64,000 nucleotides of DNA, taken from Tipula vernalis (taxonomy: Eukaryota; Arthropoda; Insecta; Diptera; Tipulidae). Both the position numbers and the translations under genes were made by a program. Positions 49,890-60,458 of this stretch are shown here, piece after piece (the stretch's first letter is position 1; the number at the start of each line of letters is the position of its first letter). The stretch is taken from NCBI GenBank assembly GCA_958295665.1, contig OY282558.1, forward strand, positions 461,254,995 to 461,318,994, in the 5' to 3' direction. The notes below the pieces were generated by a model. That model was not told where the DNA came from, did no database searches, and saw only the letters and a program-made list of their open reading frames with translations.

Positions 49890-52830
49890 TTTAGTTAGTC
49901 GATGTCGTATTCAACATTGTAGTTTTCTACTACTACAACTACTACACATACGTTTATGCATGACGAAACTGTATTTCGATTTGTCGATATTAATTCCACA
50001 TGTGCATATTAAAGGCAGGGAACTAATTCATCCTTCCCACATAAAGTGTTGAATTAAAAATAATTGACCAAAACCACATTGGTTAAGCCTATAGACTGCA
50101 AAATGTTGTCAAGTTGAATTTTTTTAACCGGCTAGTCCAAACATCATTTCATATTTTTCCAATTTTTATATTTCTAAATTTTTTCAATTCCTATGAAATT
50201 AAACTTTATTTTGAATTCAATTGTGGTTTCTATATGATCACTGTTTCAATCTGGCGTACACAATTTTTAAACGTAAACAGTAAAACCAATTATGCGGTTG
50301 AATCATCGCATCGCTAGGTATAGTTCTCGTTCACATCAAGAGAATTCAGTTTTTTTTATTGACAAGTTCCATTCGACAAGTTTGAATTAATTTATTTTAG
50401 GATTTTAATTGCCCAGTCGTATATGTACGTGAATTGTATTCTACGTGTGATGAATGGGAGATGGGGTTAAATAAATCAAATTTGAACCAATTATAAAAAC
50501 AAAACAATAATCCCATTTAAAATCTTGTCAACACGGAAATCTTTGAAGAACAAAATTACAAAAAACTCCGATAAAACAAAAAATGGTTAATTAGAAATAA
50601 GCTTTAAGTGACAGCAAGGATTAATTGTTATCTTTTTTTGGATTTTGCCTTAATCCGAATTAAATTTATGGTTGAACGCGCGAAGAAATTAATTTGATAT
50701 CGATTTGATATTTTTTTTATGTAGCACATGTTGATTGGTTTACATTTGTGAAATTGAAATGTAATTTTTAGACCTTTTTGATTTGAACAAAGTTAAATTA
50801 TTAAATTTATATTGAAGTATCAAATTTACCAAAATGATGAATTCGACGGAAATTGTAATTTTAAAATACTGGAGTAAGGATGTATTTGGAAAAAATATAT
50901 TAATTTTTAATCAAAACTTCTACGAACAAAAATTAAGATACACCAATACTAGACTGGTTAAGGAACTTTCATTTCAAAATATTATTTATGTATTGCATAA
51001 TTAGTATGAATCTTATCACGCTACTTACTGCGCAACGCCCTCAACTAATGTGACGCTGTTAGGTCGGTGAGGGTGGAGGCCGTTCACACTGAAGGTCTGA
51101 GTAAAGAGTTATATCTACACATACATAATTATATGACCATAACCATGATGTGGTATTAGAGGAAGGGGTGTCACAGTTTAGGAAAACCTCGCAAGGTTTA
51201 ACGACTTTCCCTTCTAAAAGTGACCTAAAATTATAGTAAAATCAAAACGCCGACATATACAGAAATGTTCATAAGATGACGATTTGTGAGAAAAGTGTCG
51301 TTCGGGGAGTTGGAACGACTTAATTTTTTTCTTTATATCGTGCCAAGTGTTATTATTGCTTATAAGCGTCACAATAACTTTTCTTTTAGTATCGTAAAAT
51401 TATAAAACTTTTGTCATAAATAAACTTTGTAACGCTTCCAAAACACACACAGGAAAATGTGTATGTTGAAAATTGAAAATAAATTGATATTTTCTTAAAA
51501 GCAAAAAAAAAAAAAAATCTTTTCACATTGCATCTCTTGTGGAAATTTAATTTTCTTTTGATTTCCTGCTATTGTTGGTGTATGAACACAATACAGAAAA
51601 CTCTAATTAGTTCTAAATTGATATTTTTCTTATTTTTTTTTTTTTTTGGCCAAACAATATGGATTGTATTTTGTAAAAAGGAAACCAAAAATAGCCATCC
51701 GATAAAAAAATGGCTTCCCTTTTCCAAGAACGATTGCAGTTTTATCCTTTTTGTTTTATACCCCATACCCGAAAACAAAAATTCAAAAAGAGTGACACTT
51801 TCGAACGCGTTCTCATAAATATAGATGGAAAATTAAATAATTCGTATCATAATTATGTTGGATTGATTTTTGTTTATGTGCCGCAAACCCACTTCAGTGT
51901 CGGAGTTAATGTGTACACACCGCACCAAAAACATAAATAATCATTATGACATGAATAAATATTGTTCAATGGAAAACGTCTCGTGTTACGTTGAAGATAA
52001 GAAAATTAATTTGAGTTTTTCCATCGAACCAAGATAATTTGGGTTTTTATGTCATCTGGACATTAATAAAAAAATATCATTGTCCAAACCTTTGGAGTAA
52101 CTATGTATATACCTAAATGTGTATTTGTATACACTATAGTGGCGGTTACATAAGTTTCATCCTCATTAAATAACTTACAATGAATAAGCGCAAATACCAA
52201 GTACCTATACATGAAAACTTTTGCAATCTCAAACTCAAATCTCACAATTAAACTGTTTATTGTTCATTGACACAAAAACATCAAACTTTATCGTACGGTT
52301 CAGAGATAAAAAAACTCAATTTTTGTTTGATTTCAGAATTGTATGCCTTTCTTCGTGCTTGTGGAATAAATATTTTGTGGAAATTGTAAAACGATTTCAC
52401 AATTATTATTTTAAAACAATTTTCATTTGTGTTCGAATGTTGTTGGGAAAACTTTTTGTTAAATTTGCCGAAACGTTACACTAGAAAGCAATATAAATTA
52501 AATATCTTTTCCTTCTTATTTTCTTCTTACCTATTAAATGTTACTTTCTTCCGTAAGGTAAAATTGAATTGGTAATACAAAATTGTATCCTAGGGCACGT
52601 CACCTTTTTAAAACTCCGTAATTCTCGCAGCTCGTTTCTGCAGCGTTTCGGTAAAATTAATTATAACTAATACAAATTATTAATTTTGATATGTTGGTGT
52701 AACACGGAGAAATTGTGTGCTTATAACTCAATCCTCAATACAACCACAAATAAATCTCCAATTGAACCGCTAAATACTCATACGCGAACTTAACTCAAAT
52801 CAATTCAAGCTAACTATAATTCAACTATCA
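49890..52830. other. AT-rich noncoding stretch
   Basis: Homopolymer runs lie at 51,501-51,516 and 51,630-51,648. A short block near 51,020-51,320 is less AT-rich but has no frame or motif. The opposed open frames at 51,528-51,940 are low complexity and unsupported. Confidence 0.5.
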
Positions 52831-52832
52831 AT

Positions 52833-52860
52833 ACTACTTTAAAATTTTAAAACTTTAATT
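52833..52860. repeat. Inverted fragment of the 8-bp array, left side
   Basis: CTTTAAAATTTTAAAACTTTAA is built from AAAACTTT, the reverse complement of the main array's AAAGTTTT unit. It sits about 30 bases before the array. Confidence 0.6.
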
Positions 52861-52886
52861 TTTTATGGTTGAGTGAGCGTGTTTCA

Positions 52887-53755
52887 GTTTAAAGTTTTAA
52901 AATTTTAAAGTTTTAAAGTTTTAAAGTTTTAAAGTTTTAAAGTTTTAAAGTTTTAAAGTTTTAAAGTTTTAAAGTTTTTTTAGTTTTAAAGTTTTAAAGT
53001 TTTAAAGTTTTAAAGTTTTAAAGTTTTAAAGTTTTAAAGTTTTAAAGTTTTAAAGTTTTAAAGTTTTAAAGTTTTAAAGTTTTAAAGTTTTAAAGTTTTA
53101 AAGTTTTAAAGTTTTAAAGTTTTAAAGTTTTAAAGTTTTAAAGTTTTAAAGTTTTAAAGTTTTAAAGTTTTAAAGTTTTAAAGTTTTAAAGTTTTAAAGT
53201 TTTAAAGTTTTAAAGTTTTAAAGTTTTAAAGTTTTAAAGCTTTAAAGTTTTAAAGTTTTAAAGTTTTAAAGTTTTAAAGTTTTAAAGTTTTAAAGTTTTA
53301 AAGTTTTAATGTTTTAATGTTTTAATGTTTTAAAGTTTTAAAGTTTTAAAGTTTTAAAGTTTTAAAGTTTTAAAGTTTTAAAGTTTTAAAGTTTTAAAGT
53401 TTTAAAGTTTTAAAGTTTTAAAGTTTTAAAGTTTTAAAGTTTTAAAGTTTTAAAGTTTTAAAGTTTTAAAGTTTTAAAGTTTTAAAGTTTTAAAGTTTTA
53501 AAGTTTTAAAGTTTTAAAGTTTTAAAGTTTTAAAGTTTTAAAGTTTTAAAGTTTTAAAGTTTTAAAGTTTTAAAGTTTTAAAGTTTAAAAGTTTTAAAGT
53601 TTTAAAGTTTTAAAGTTTTAAAGTTTTAAAGTTTTAAAGTTTTAAAGTTTTAATGTTTTAATGTTTTAAAGTTTTAAAGTTTTAAAGTTTTAAAGTTTTA
53701 AAGTTTTAATGTTTTAAAGTTTTAAAGTTTTAAAGTTTTAAAGTTTTAAAGTTTA
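52887..53755. repeat. 8-bp satellite array (AAAGTTTT)n
   Basis: About 108 head-to-tail copies of AAAGTTTT, nearly uninterrupted. Scattered variants are AATGTTTT at about 53,307-53,330, 53,650-53,665 and 53,708, AGCTTTAAAG at 53,238, and a slip near 52,972-52,982. Stops occur in all frames and it is not coding. Confidence 0.98.
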
Positions 53756-53879
53756 TAATATTTTAAAATGTTCAGGTTTTAAATTTTAATTTGGATGTTT
53801 ATAAGTTTAAATGTTAGAAAGTTTATATGTTTACAATTTTAGAGAAACATGTTACCTCGTTTTGCGGAGGCTAATTAGG

Positions 53880-54035
53880 CAGTTTAAACTACTAAAAGTT
53901 TAAAATCTATCTAAATTTTATTTTTGAACTTTTTAAAATTTTTCCTCCTTATCTTCTTAACTTTTAAAATTTTAACTTTCGAACTTTAAATTTTTTAACT
54001 TTTAACTTTCAAGCTTTGTAACTTCAAGCTTTGTT
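53880..54035. repeat. Degenerate, mainly inverted flank of the 8-bp array
   Basis: Phrases such as AACTTTTTAAAATTTTT, AACTTTTAAAATTTTAAC and AACTTTAAATTTTTTAAC are decayed copies of AAAACTTT, the opposite orientation to the main array. One direct-sense remnant lies at 53,896-53,905. Confidence 0.6.
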
Positions 54036-55729
54036 CTGGAGTATACTGAAATATAACACATTCCGCCTCAGTTGATTGTTGACTATTGATAACAAAAATT
54101 TGTTTGGCAAATTGTGAATACGGTGAATTAACTTTCGATAATTTCTGAACACCGACGATGCTAAACAAAGTTTTAAATTTGTGTGCTGCTTGTTATTGAA
54201 TGTTTTTGTACCCATTATGACCTTGGATATTTACATAATGAAAAATAATGAAAGCTGACTTAGAAATGTAAATGGCCATTCAATGAAGCTTTTAAAGGTT
54301 CGCGATACTAGTCGATCATTTATGGCACAAACGTTTAAGCTGAGATGGTTCAAGAGAGTGCATTTTAGTCGCATTATAGTCTCAAACGTCATAAATGCTA
54401 AAAAAATAAAAGATCGTTAACGTGAATATAGATAACCCAACTACATATATTTACATAATATCTAATTTATGTTGATTACTTTTCCCGTGAAGAAAATTTT
54501 TTTTACATATATTCTTAAGAAAGAAATGCTGAGTAAAAGTCATAAAAAATATCATTGGATATAGAAAAACACACATTTGTTACAATTTAACCTTAACATT
54601 CAAAACCATAGCTAAAATCATTACAGTTCAAAGTCACAGTCATTATATAATGTCAACACATAATAATTCTGTTGTTGTTTCACAACTAAACGATTTTCAG
54701 TCGTTTAGTGTAATGCAGCTTTAATGAAATATTATAATCTCGATTATTTACACAAAATAATTAGGTTTGCATGGGGTGTGTGAAGGGTGAACATTTATTT
54801 TTAAATATGTTATGTTGGATTAAAAATTAAATGTAACCACATTTTGCTGTCCACCAGATATTTAATTGAAAATAAACTGAAGGCATGAGTAAATGAGTTT
54901 GCACAACTCACTCGCATAAGTTATGATAATGGATAATCGTTTCAATCATTTTTCTGTAGATGGGATGCGTCATAATACAAATATTCAAATAGCACAAAAT
55001 ATAAAGAAATTGATGCTCATGGAATGAACATTTTAATTTTGTTGTCAATCACGAGATGTAAACAAAAACTCTGGAAACAGACTAAAAAGTTTAAAATTTA
55101 TTTTTGAAGTTAACCAAGTTTTTTTCTTCCGTATTTAGTTGTATTTTTATTTTATACTGTTGAATACTTTCTCCCGGTGGTACCTCAGCCAAACCAATTA
55201 AGAATTTTTTCTTTTGAAAAGTAAGGAATCACAACCTAGAAGTAGACGAAATTACTACACCACCTTTATTCCAAAGCAAGGCCTACAACGCAACAAGTAA
55301 CAACAATCGTCGATACCTCTCATTAAATCGCAGAAGAACACTGGTTGATGATCTAGGATGTTGGTTGACCTATAAAATACGGAGGAGAAGTGTAAAATTG
55401 TAACATTGTAGTTGGCAATCAATCGGGATTGTTATGGTACATCGAGACAATGTTATTAGAAAAATAGTATATTGAGTACTCTATCATCGTCGTAGATGAA
55501 TGGTTTCTGTCAAAGTTATTAGCTACAAGCTGCAACTGTGCAATGCTTCAGGCTAAAAAATTATGGCAAAATTTCCTCATGATTTCAAGAAGGCCATGAA
55601 AGAAGTTTCTGTCCTAAACGCATGTTTTATGCCTGGCAAGACTTTGAACAACGTAACCCATACATTGTCCATAATTCACTGATTATTTATCGGTTAAATA
55701 AAAATATTTATGTACAAACATGTTCTTTA
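54036..55729. other. Noncoding stretch
   Basis: A less AT-rich part at 55,180-55,680 has broken frames on both strands and no recognisable motif. Nothing else is supported. Confidence 0.5.
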
Positions 55730-56876
55730 TTATCGATTAAAGTCAGACATTGGACGATAACTCCCTTCTACAGTGATTGATTGATCGGCCTTGCTTAGAA
55801 TATAGTTCAACGATTTCATTTCATAATCAACACATGGGCACCATCTAACCACTTTTTTCAACTTCTTCTGGAACCTAAAAAAGTCAAAAAATTAATTTCT
55901 TTTTCCATCAAAACATGAAAACTCTTGATTTATTGTTACCGATTCTCCATGCAGATATAAATTGAGGGATAAAATACAATACTGATCATGGCCATCCAAT
56001 AGAATTCGTGTGAATATTGACCAAATATAAACGAGTACAGTTGATATGGTAACCATAAAATGGCGAACACTATCACTTCAACTATAAACATTGTTATGGT
56101 TTGCTTTTCCGCTGCTCTATTGATCTCAGTGAAGTCTGCTGATTTATAACGGCATAGTTGTACACAAAGCTGAACAATTGTGTATACCATAATGCCTACC
56201 GGAATGAAATACGTAGCCAGTGCCAGCAAAAAAGAGTAAATTTGCCCTGCGGTTACACCACCTAAAGCAGCGGGCCAATCTAAAAAGCATACACCGGCCG
56301 ATCCATCAACATTTTCAAATTTAGCAAATAGCCAACTTGGTAGGGATATAATAAAACTGCAAAACCATATTTGGAACGTTACTCCAGATCTTATACTAGC
56401 CATATCGTTAATAGCATTGTACCGTTCGTAGCGATATTTAATACCATTGTATCGTTCAATTGACATCAACATAAGTGAAAATACAAAAACACAAATTCCA
56501 ATTGTTGTCGCAAATTCATATATAACACAGAAAGCGGGTATTTTCCAGTAGGACGAATACTCACCAAAGGGAAATATTATGGGAAAAACGGATAAGGCTA
56601 ATAATAAACCAGATATCCCTATGTTGCCTGCAAAATTATAAAAAAGTTAGGAAACCGAATAGTCTTCATTTAGATAGGTCGCTTACCAATAAAAACATTT
56701 GTTATAGTTTTCATACTCCGATGTGCCCAAACAATCCAAGTAATTGCTACGTTTCCGATTATCCCCAATATTGCGATAACCAGATACATTACATACCATA
56801 TATCCGTATTCCAGTTTGTTTCATCATAGGATGATGTGTATTCATAGCTCATCGATGTAAATGGTGTAGTTGCCAT
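55730..56876 (-). CDS. Divergent class A peptide-type GPCR, 340 codons, 3 exons
   Basis: Minus-strand exons 56,876-56,687, 56,627-55,940 and 55,874-55,730 join in one frame from ATG to TAA. Introns are 59 and 65 bp. TM1 spans about 26-50 with GN (41-42). TM2 begins at FIGN but has Gly70 where Asp2.50 is expected. Cys97 (3.25) and Cys177 can form the usual disulfide (ECL2 reads CFLDWP). The DRY motif is ERY (121-123), TM6 has LWLP (254-257), and TM7 has FYPSIY with Tyr283 in place of Asn7.49. The tail has a basic stretch and WCPC (304-307), a likely palmitoylation site. AATAAA overlaps the stop codon. Intron 1 (phase 1, after FIG) and the intron after TM7 (phase 2) match the gene at 48,380-49,534, so the two are duplicates. 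Ligand unknown. Confidence 0.9.
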
Positions 56877-57066
56877 AGTTTAAACTTTTTGTATTCCATA
56901 CATTTTCAGCCAAATTTAATACGAAACTAAGTTTGTTGATCGGTATGATGTGAGTTACAAATTTTTTATCGTATACCACAATTTTGTTGATAATTTTTCT
57001 AATTTACAAAAATTGTGGTGACTGATCGCTATAAGGAACATTTATTGGATATCATATTTTGCTGAA

Positions 57067-57092
57067 TTTTATCTTGTTTTATCGAGTTTCGT
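57067..57092 (+). repeat. Inverted repeat pair, left member
   Basis: TTTTATCTTGTTTTATCGAG plus TTTCGT (26 bases) recurs in exact reverse complement at 63,964-63,989. Weaker similarity (TAC, then TTTTGACC) continues outward to about 57,110. Probably one end of an interspersed repeat. Confidence 0.65.
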
Positions 57093-57500
57093 CCTATTTA
57101 CGTTTTGACCATCTCTATTTAGAAAAGGTGGAATTATTCATTTTTAGTTTTGATTTGCTTGTGCTGCATGAAACGATACAGTAGGCAAAAAACAACGTCC
57201 CAGTAGTCATTGTATTATCCATGAGATCGTTGTTATGTAATCGTAATGAAGAATTTCATTTCATGACAGCATTGCGTTAACTTCTAAAACCATTGGCCAT
57301 AGTGGTTACCAATGCATCAAAGTTTACAGAATCGGTTTTAATCAAAAAAATATAGGAATCAGTGTAAAAGGCGATTAAATGTGCATGAATAATTTATAAT
57401 TCATTAAGTAAAAAAAATTGATTTTGTGAAACGGAATTCAATTACTCACGGACTGTTCTGATATCAGTATAATTTCAAACGTCTAATAACAAAAACCAGT

Positions 57501-58448
57501 ATGTCTTTACTTACAGTAATTTTGGTAATTTTTTTTGCCAAATACACTCTACAGCAGATCAATTGTGGCAAGGACAAATATACATCATATGTAGAACTCG
57601 CAATTGAACAGCGAATGTACAATGCCATCAGGTCTGTTTGTGGCGGTGTATTAATTTCGTCAATGTTTGTTCTAACCACCAAACAATGTCTTGAACCCTA
57701 TGAGAAGGAAACTATGTAAGTGAGATTATTTTAAAAATATGGAAAGCTAATCAGTAATTGAAATTTAATTCTGGCATATATAGATTTGCACTTTTTGAGA
57801 ACAATACGTCGCAAATCAGGGTCGATTTTATCATAATGAACAACAAAAATGAAGTAAGGGGTGTTTGTTTGCTTCAATTGGCGAGAAGTGTTGAAACAAC
57901 AAAATATACTGAACCAATATGTCTTCCAACCATTCACAAATCTGGTACATTGCTTGTGAATAATGAAGAAGAATCAGCTGAGTGGCTGCTTATAAACCAT
58001 CAAATTAAAATTGTTAATAAGAAAAAGATAAAAATCCAATCGTCAAATAATTGTAAAGAATGTTTTGATAGTGCGTCTGACTTATTATGTAGCAGTTATT
58101 CTAAGAGATTCAACAGTGTTGGGGGTTTTTTAATTAAAGTAATATGTGCGAGCGCAGCCAAATTTCAGAATCATTTTACAACAAATCATTTTATTACAGA
58201 AAATGGAACAATCCAATGGGAACAGGTATCAACTATTTGGTCTGTTCATAGACGAAAAACCTGATTGTGATGACAAAAATATGCAGGCAATTGTTGATAT
58301 TTCTCATTATTTGGTTTGGATACAAAATAATATAAGGGAAGTAAGAGTTACCACGAGGGGTTTCGAAAGAAGACATGAAAAACCTAAAGTCAAAACACTA
58401 AGCCCTTTTAATAAGAATCCTAAAAAAAATAGGAAAGGTATTACGTAA
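57501..58448 (+). pseudogene. Secreted serine-protease homolog, catalytically dead, frameshifted
   Basis: Exon 1 (57,501-57,715) and exon 2 (from 57,784) join at AT|GTAAGT...ATATAG|A in phase 2. Residues 1-18 form a signal peptide. CGGVLISS and VLTTKQC (57-63) mark the active-site His region, but His is Gln62. The Asp region reads GVCLLQL, with Gly98 for Asp. TEPICLP follows, and the Ser region reads NSVGGF, with Val184 for Ser. One extra G in the GGG at 58,218-58,220 shifts the frame; from 58,221 the next frame continues the fold (RYQLFGLF, then ISHYLVWIQ), with a Lys/Arg-rich tail to a stop at 58,446-58,448. Insect serine-protease homologs act as cofactors or binders in cascades (family knowledge). 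The shift could be decay, an allele or an assembly error. Confidence 0.75.
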
Positions 58449-58853
58449 TTAAATTGTTTGTTTGTTTGTTTATTTTTGCTTAAAGCAATCTGTTCTGGAT
58501 CCATAGCACTAAATTTAACCGTCGATTACAACTTATAAATTAAAAGACTAAAATTTAGTTTAATTTGTTTTCTTTTGGTACGTTTATTAACAAAGCAAAA
58601 CTTTTCATATTTTCTTGTTCTTCTTCCTTTTTTTACAATCATCTTCAATATATTTCGCTCTTCGTCTATATACGAGTAGCAGTTTTTTCGGTATCATCGC
58701 CAGTTTCGTTGTATAAATCTCTCCGGTCTGTCATCACAATTTGTAGAGGGTGGGCAGACATCTTGTTCGTAATGAAAGAAATTCTCAGGACGTTTGTAGA
58801 TACACGGGCAGATTTAAAAGGAACCTATAAATTGGGCAAGCTACGACAATACG

Positions 58854-59081
58854 TTAAAAGGGAGACGATATGAAACGACTGATCGAGGACTGCTCGGCCG
58901 CCACAACCTCGTCAAGAAAACTCCAGAGTTGACCAAAATGGCGATGATGATGTAGTAGGAGTTGAGGTGCCCAATCTAACTGTAGGCGGTTTAGTATATT
59001 CCCGTCGAAAAAATGTTTCGCCAAATATGAACTCAGATCATTGTTGATATTAGCCGGACGGTTCGTCATAATTTGTTCCAT
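58854..59081 (-). CDS. Possible small protein of 75 residues, unidentified
   Basis: ATG at 59,079-59,081 to TAA at 58,854. Composition and codons are less AT-biased than the surroundings. The peptide includes LSSYLAKHFFDGNILNRL, a His run (LLHHHRHF) and FLDEVVAAEQSSISRFISS. There is no signal peptide or membrane segment. I do not recognise it. It might be a single exon of a larger gene or a transposon fragment; a frame on the other strand overlaps only part of it. It lies convergent to the protease homolog. Confidence 0.3.
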   Translation of the reverse strand: MEQIMTNRPANINNDLSSYLAKHFFDGNILNRLQLDWAPQLLLHHHRHFGQLWSFLDEVVAAEQSSISRFISSPF

Positions 59082-59698
59082 ACATTTTATATGGACTTAC
59101 TAAATGTCAAGTTTTCATTGACATACACATAGTTAGGCTCTATGATCCTTGTTGTTGGCCTCAGTAGCAGTGTCAAAAAAAAAAAATCTTTTGTGGTGTG
59201 AGAGATTTGATTGGTACACATATCTATCAAGTTATCTAAGAACACACATAGATGATATAGTAATGGAAGAAATCACGATACATTTGTGTGCAGCTCATCA
59301 ACTTTTAATCAATAATGTACATACGTAAGGCACTTTAATTGATAGATGCGGATTACACCTTATGGAGCAACTGAAACGCTGTATTATAACGGAGACTATG
59401 TGTCACATTGGGTCGCTGGTTACTTACTATATGCGCACAATATCCCACTATAAGTAAAGACGTTTTTTTTCAGTTGCATCAGCGAATGTTGCAACAGCAA
59501 CATCGTTAGCTGCCATTAGTTAATGTTGCAAGAGCACGGACCAAATAACGTCAGACATGGGACGGGGTCGACGTGCAACCACTACAAAATTCTTCATTTG
59601 GAATTAAACCATACTAAAGCATTAGGTTGCTCGAAGCAGTTCGTGTTACATTTCTATAACCGCCCCGAAAAATATGTATAACTAGTCGCTAATTATAT

Positions 59699-60458
59699 AG
59701 GCCGACAATTTTTTTATCCAGTAACCAGAATATATTTTTCAAATCCGAGGTCCGAATTTCTCTGATGGCTCTGGTTATCGAGATATTCTAACCTAAAATT
59801 GCGAAAATTGCTATTTTCGAGATATTTGAGGTTAAGTTACATCGAAAGGTAATTTTTTTTATAAAACCACTAATGTAGTCCGAAAGAACTACTCTTCCTC
59901 TTCAAAATGCGTTTGGATTTGTCCGGATATGTTGTTTCATCTTTGAGAAATCGTATGTTGAAATTAAGCAGCGCGACTTATTTCTCGATTTTTGGAAAAT
60001 GAAAGGCATCGAATAATTTCCTTCGCGGAGATACATTAGTCATCCTTTACCATGAATTAGAAATTGTTTAAACCACAAGCTCCCAAACCCACACAACCAT
60101 ATAAAGCAATTTTATATATTTTATCATAATCACTACCTCTTACACCTCTCTATCGCTGAAAGTGGCAACCTCGCTTTTTAATTTCTCAAAATCTGAGAGA
60201 GAGAGAGAGAGAGTGAGAATATGTTAAAAATGTATGTGTCGGTGCTTTACATAAAGTTTCATAAAAAATTACCAATTTACTCCTTAAGTATCTTAATTAA
60301 TTTTTACTGATTTCTCAAAGATCAAAAAAGATATCGGGATAAATGCATTTTGAAAAGAAAGAGTAGTTCTTTCGAATCCCATTAATGATTCTAATTCTAA
60401 TTTCGAAAAAGTATATTCTAGTTTCTGGGTAAAAGGTTTGGCCAAATTTTGTCGGCCT
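59699..60458. mobile_element. Long-TIR nonautonomous DNA element (MITE-like)
   Basis: The ends are AGGCCGACAA and TTGTCGGCCT, exact inverted copies. Homology continues inward on both sides: CCAGAATATA-like text, then TCCGAAAGAACTACTCTTCC / TTCGAAAGAACTACTCTTTC, then TTCAAAATGCRTTT, then ATCTTTGAGAAATC. The arms are roughly 240-260 bases and imperfect. No target duplication is clear next to the ends. The interior has a (GA)n tract and no coding frame. Confidence 0.75.
60195..60213. repeat. (GA)n microsatellite
   Basis: About nine GA units inside the long-TIR element. It could bind GAGA-type factors, but nothing else suggests regulation. Confidence 0.8.
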
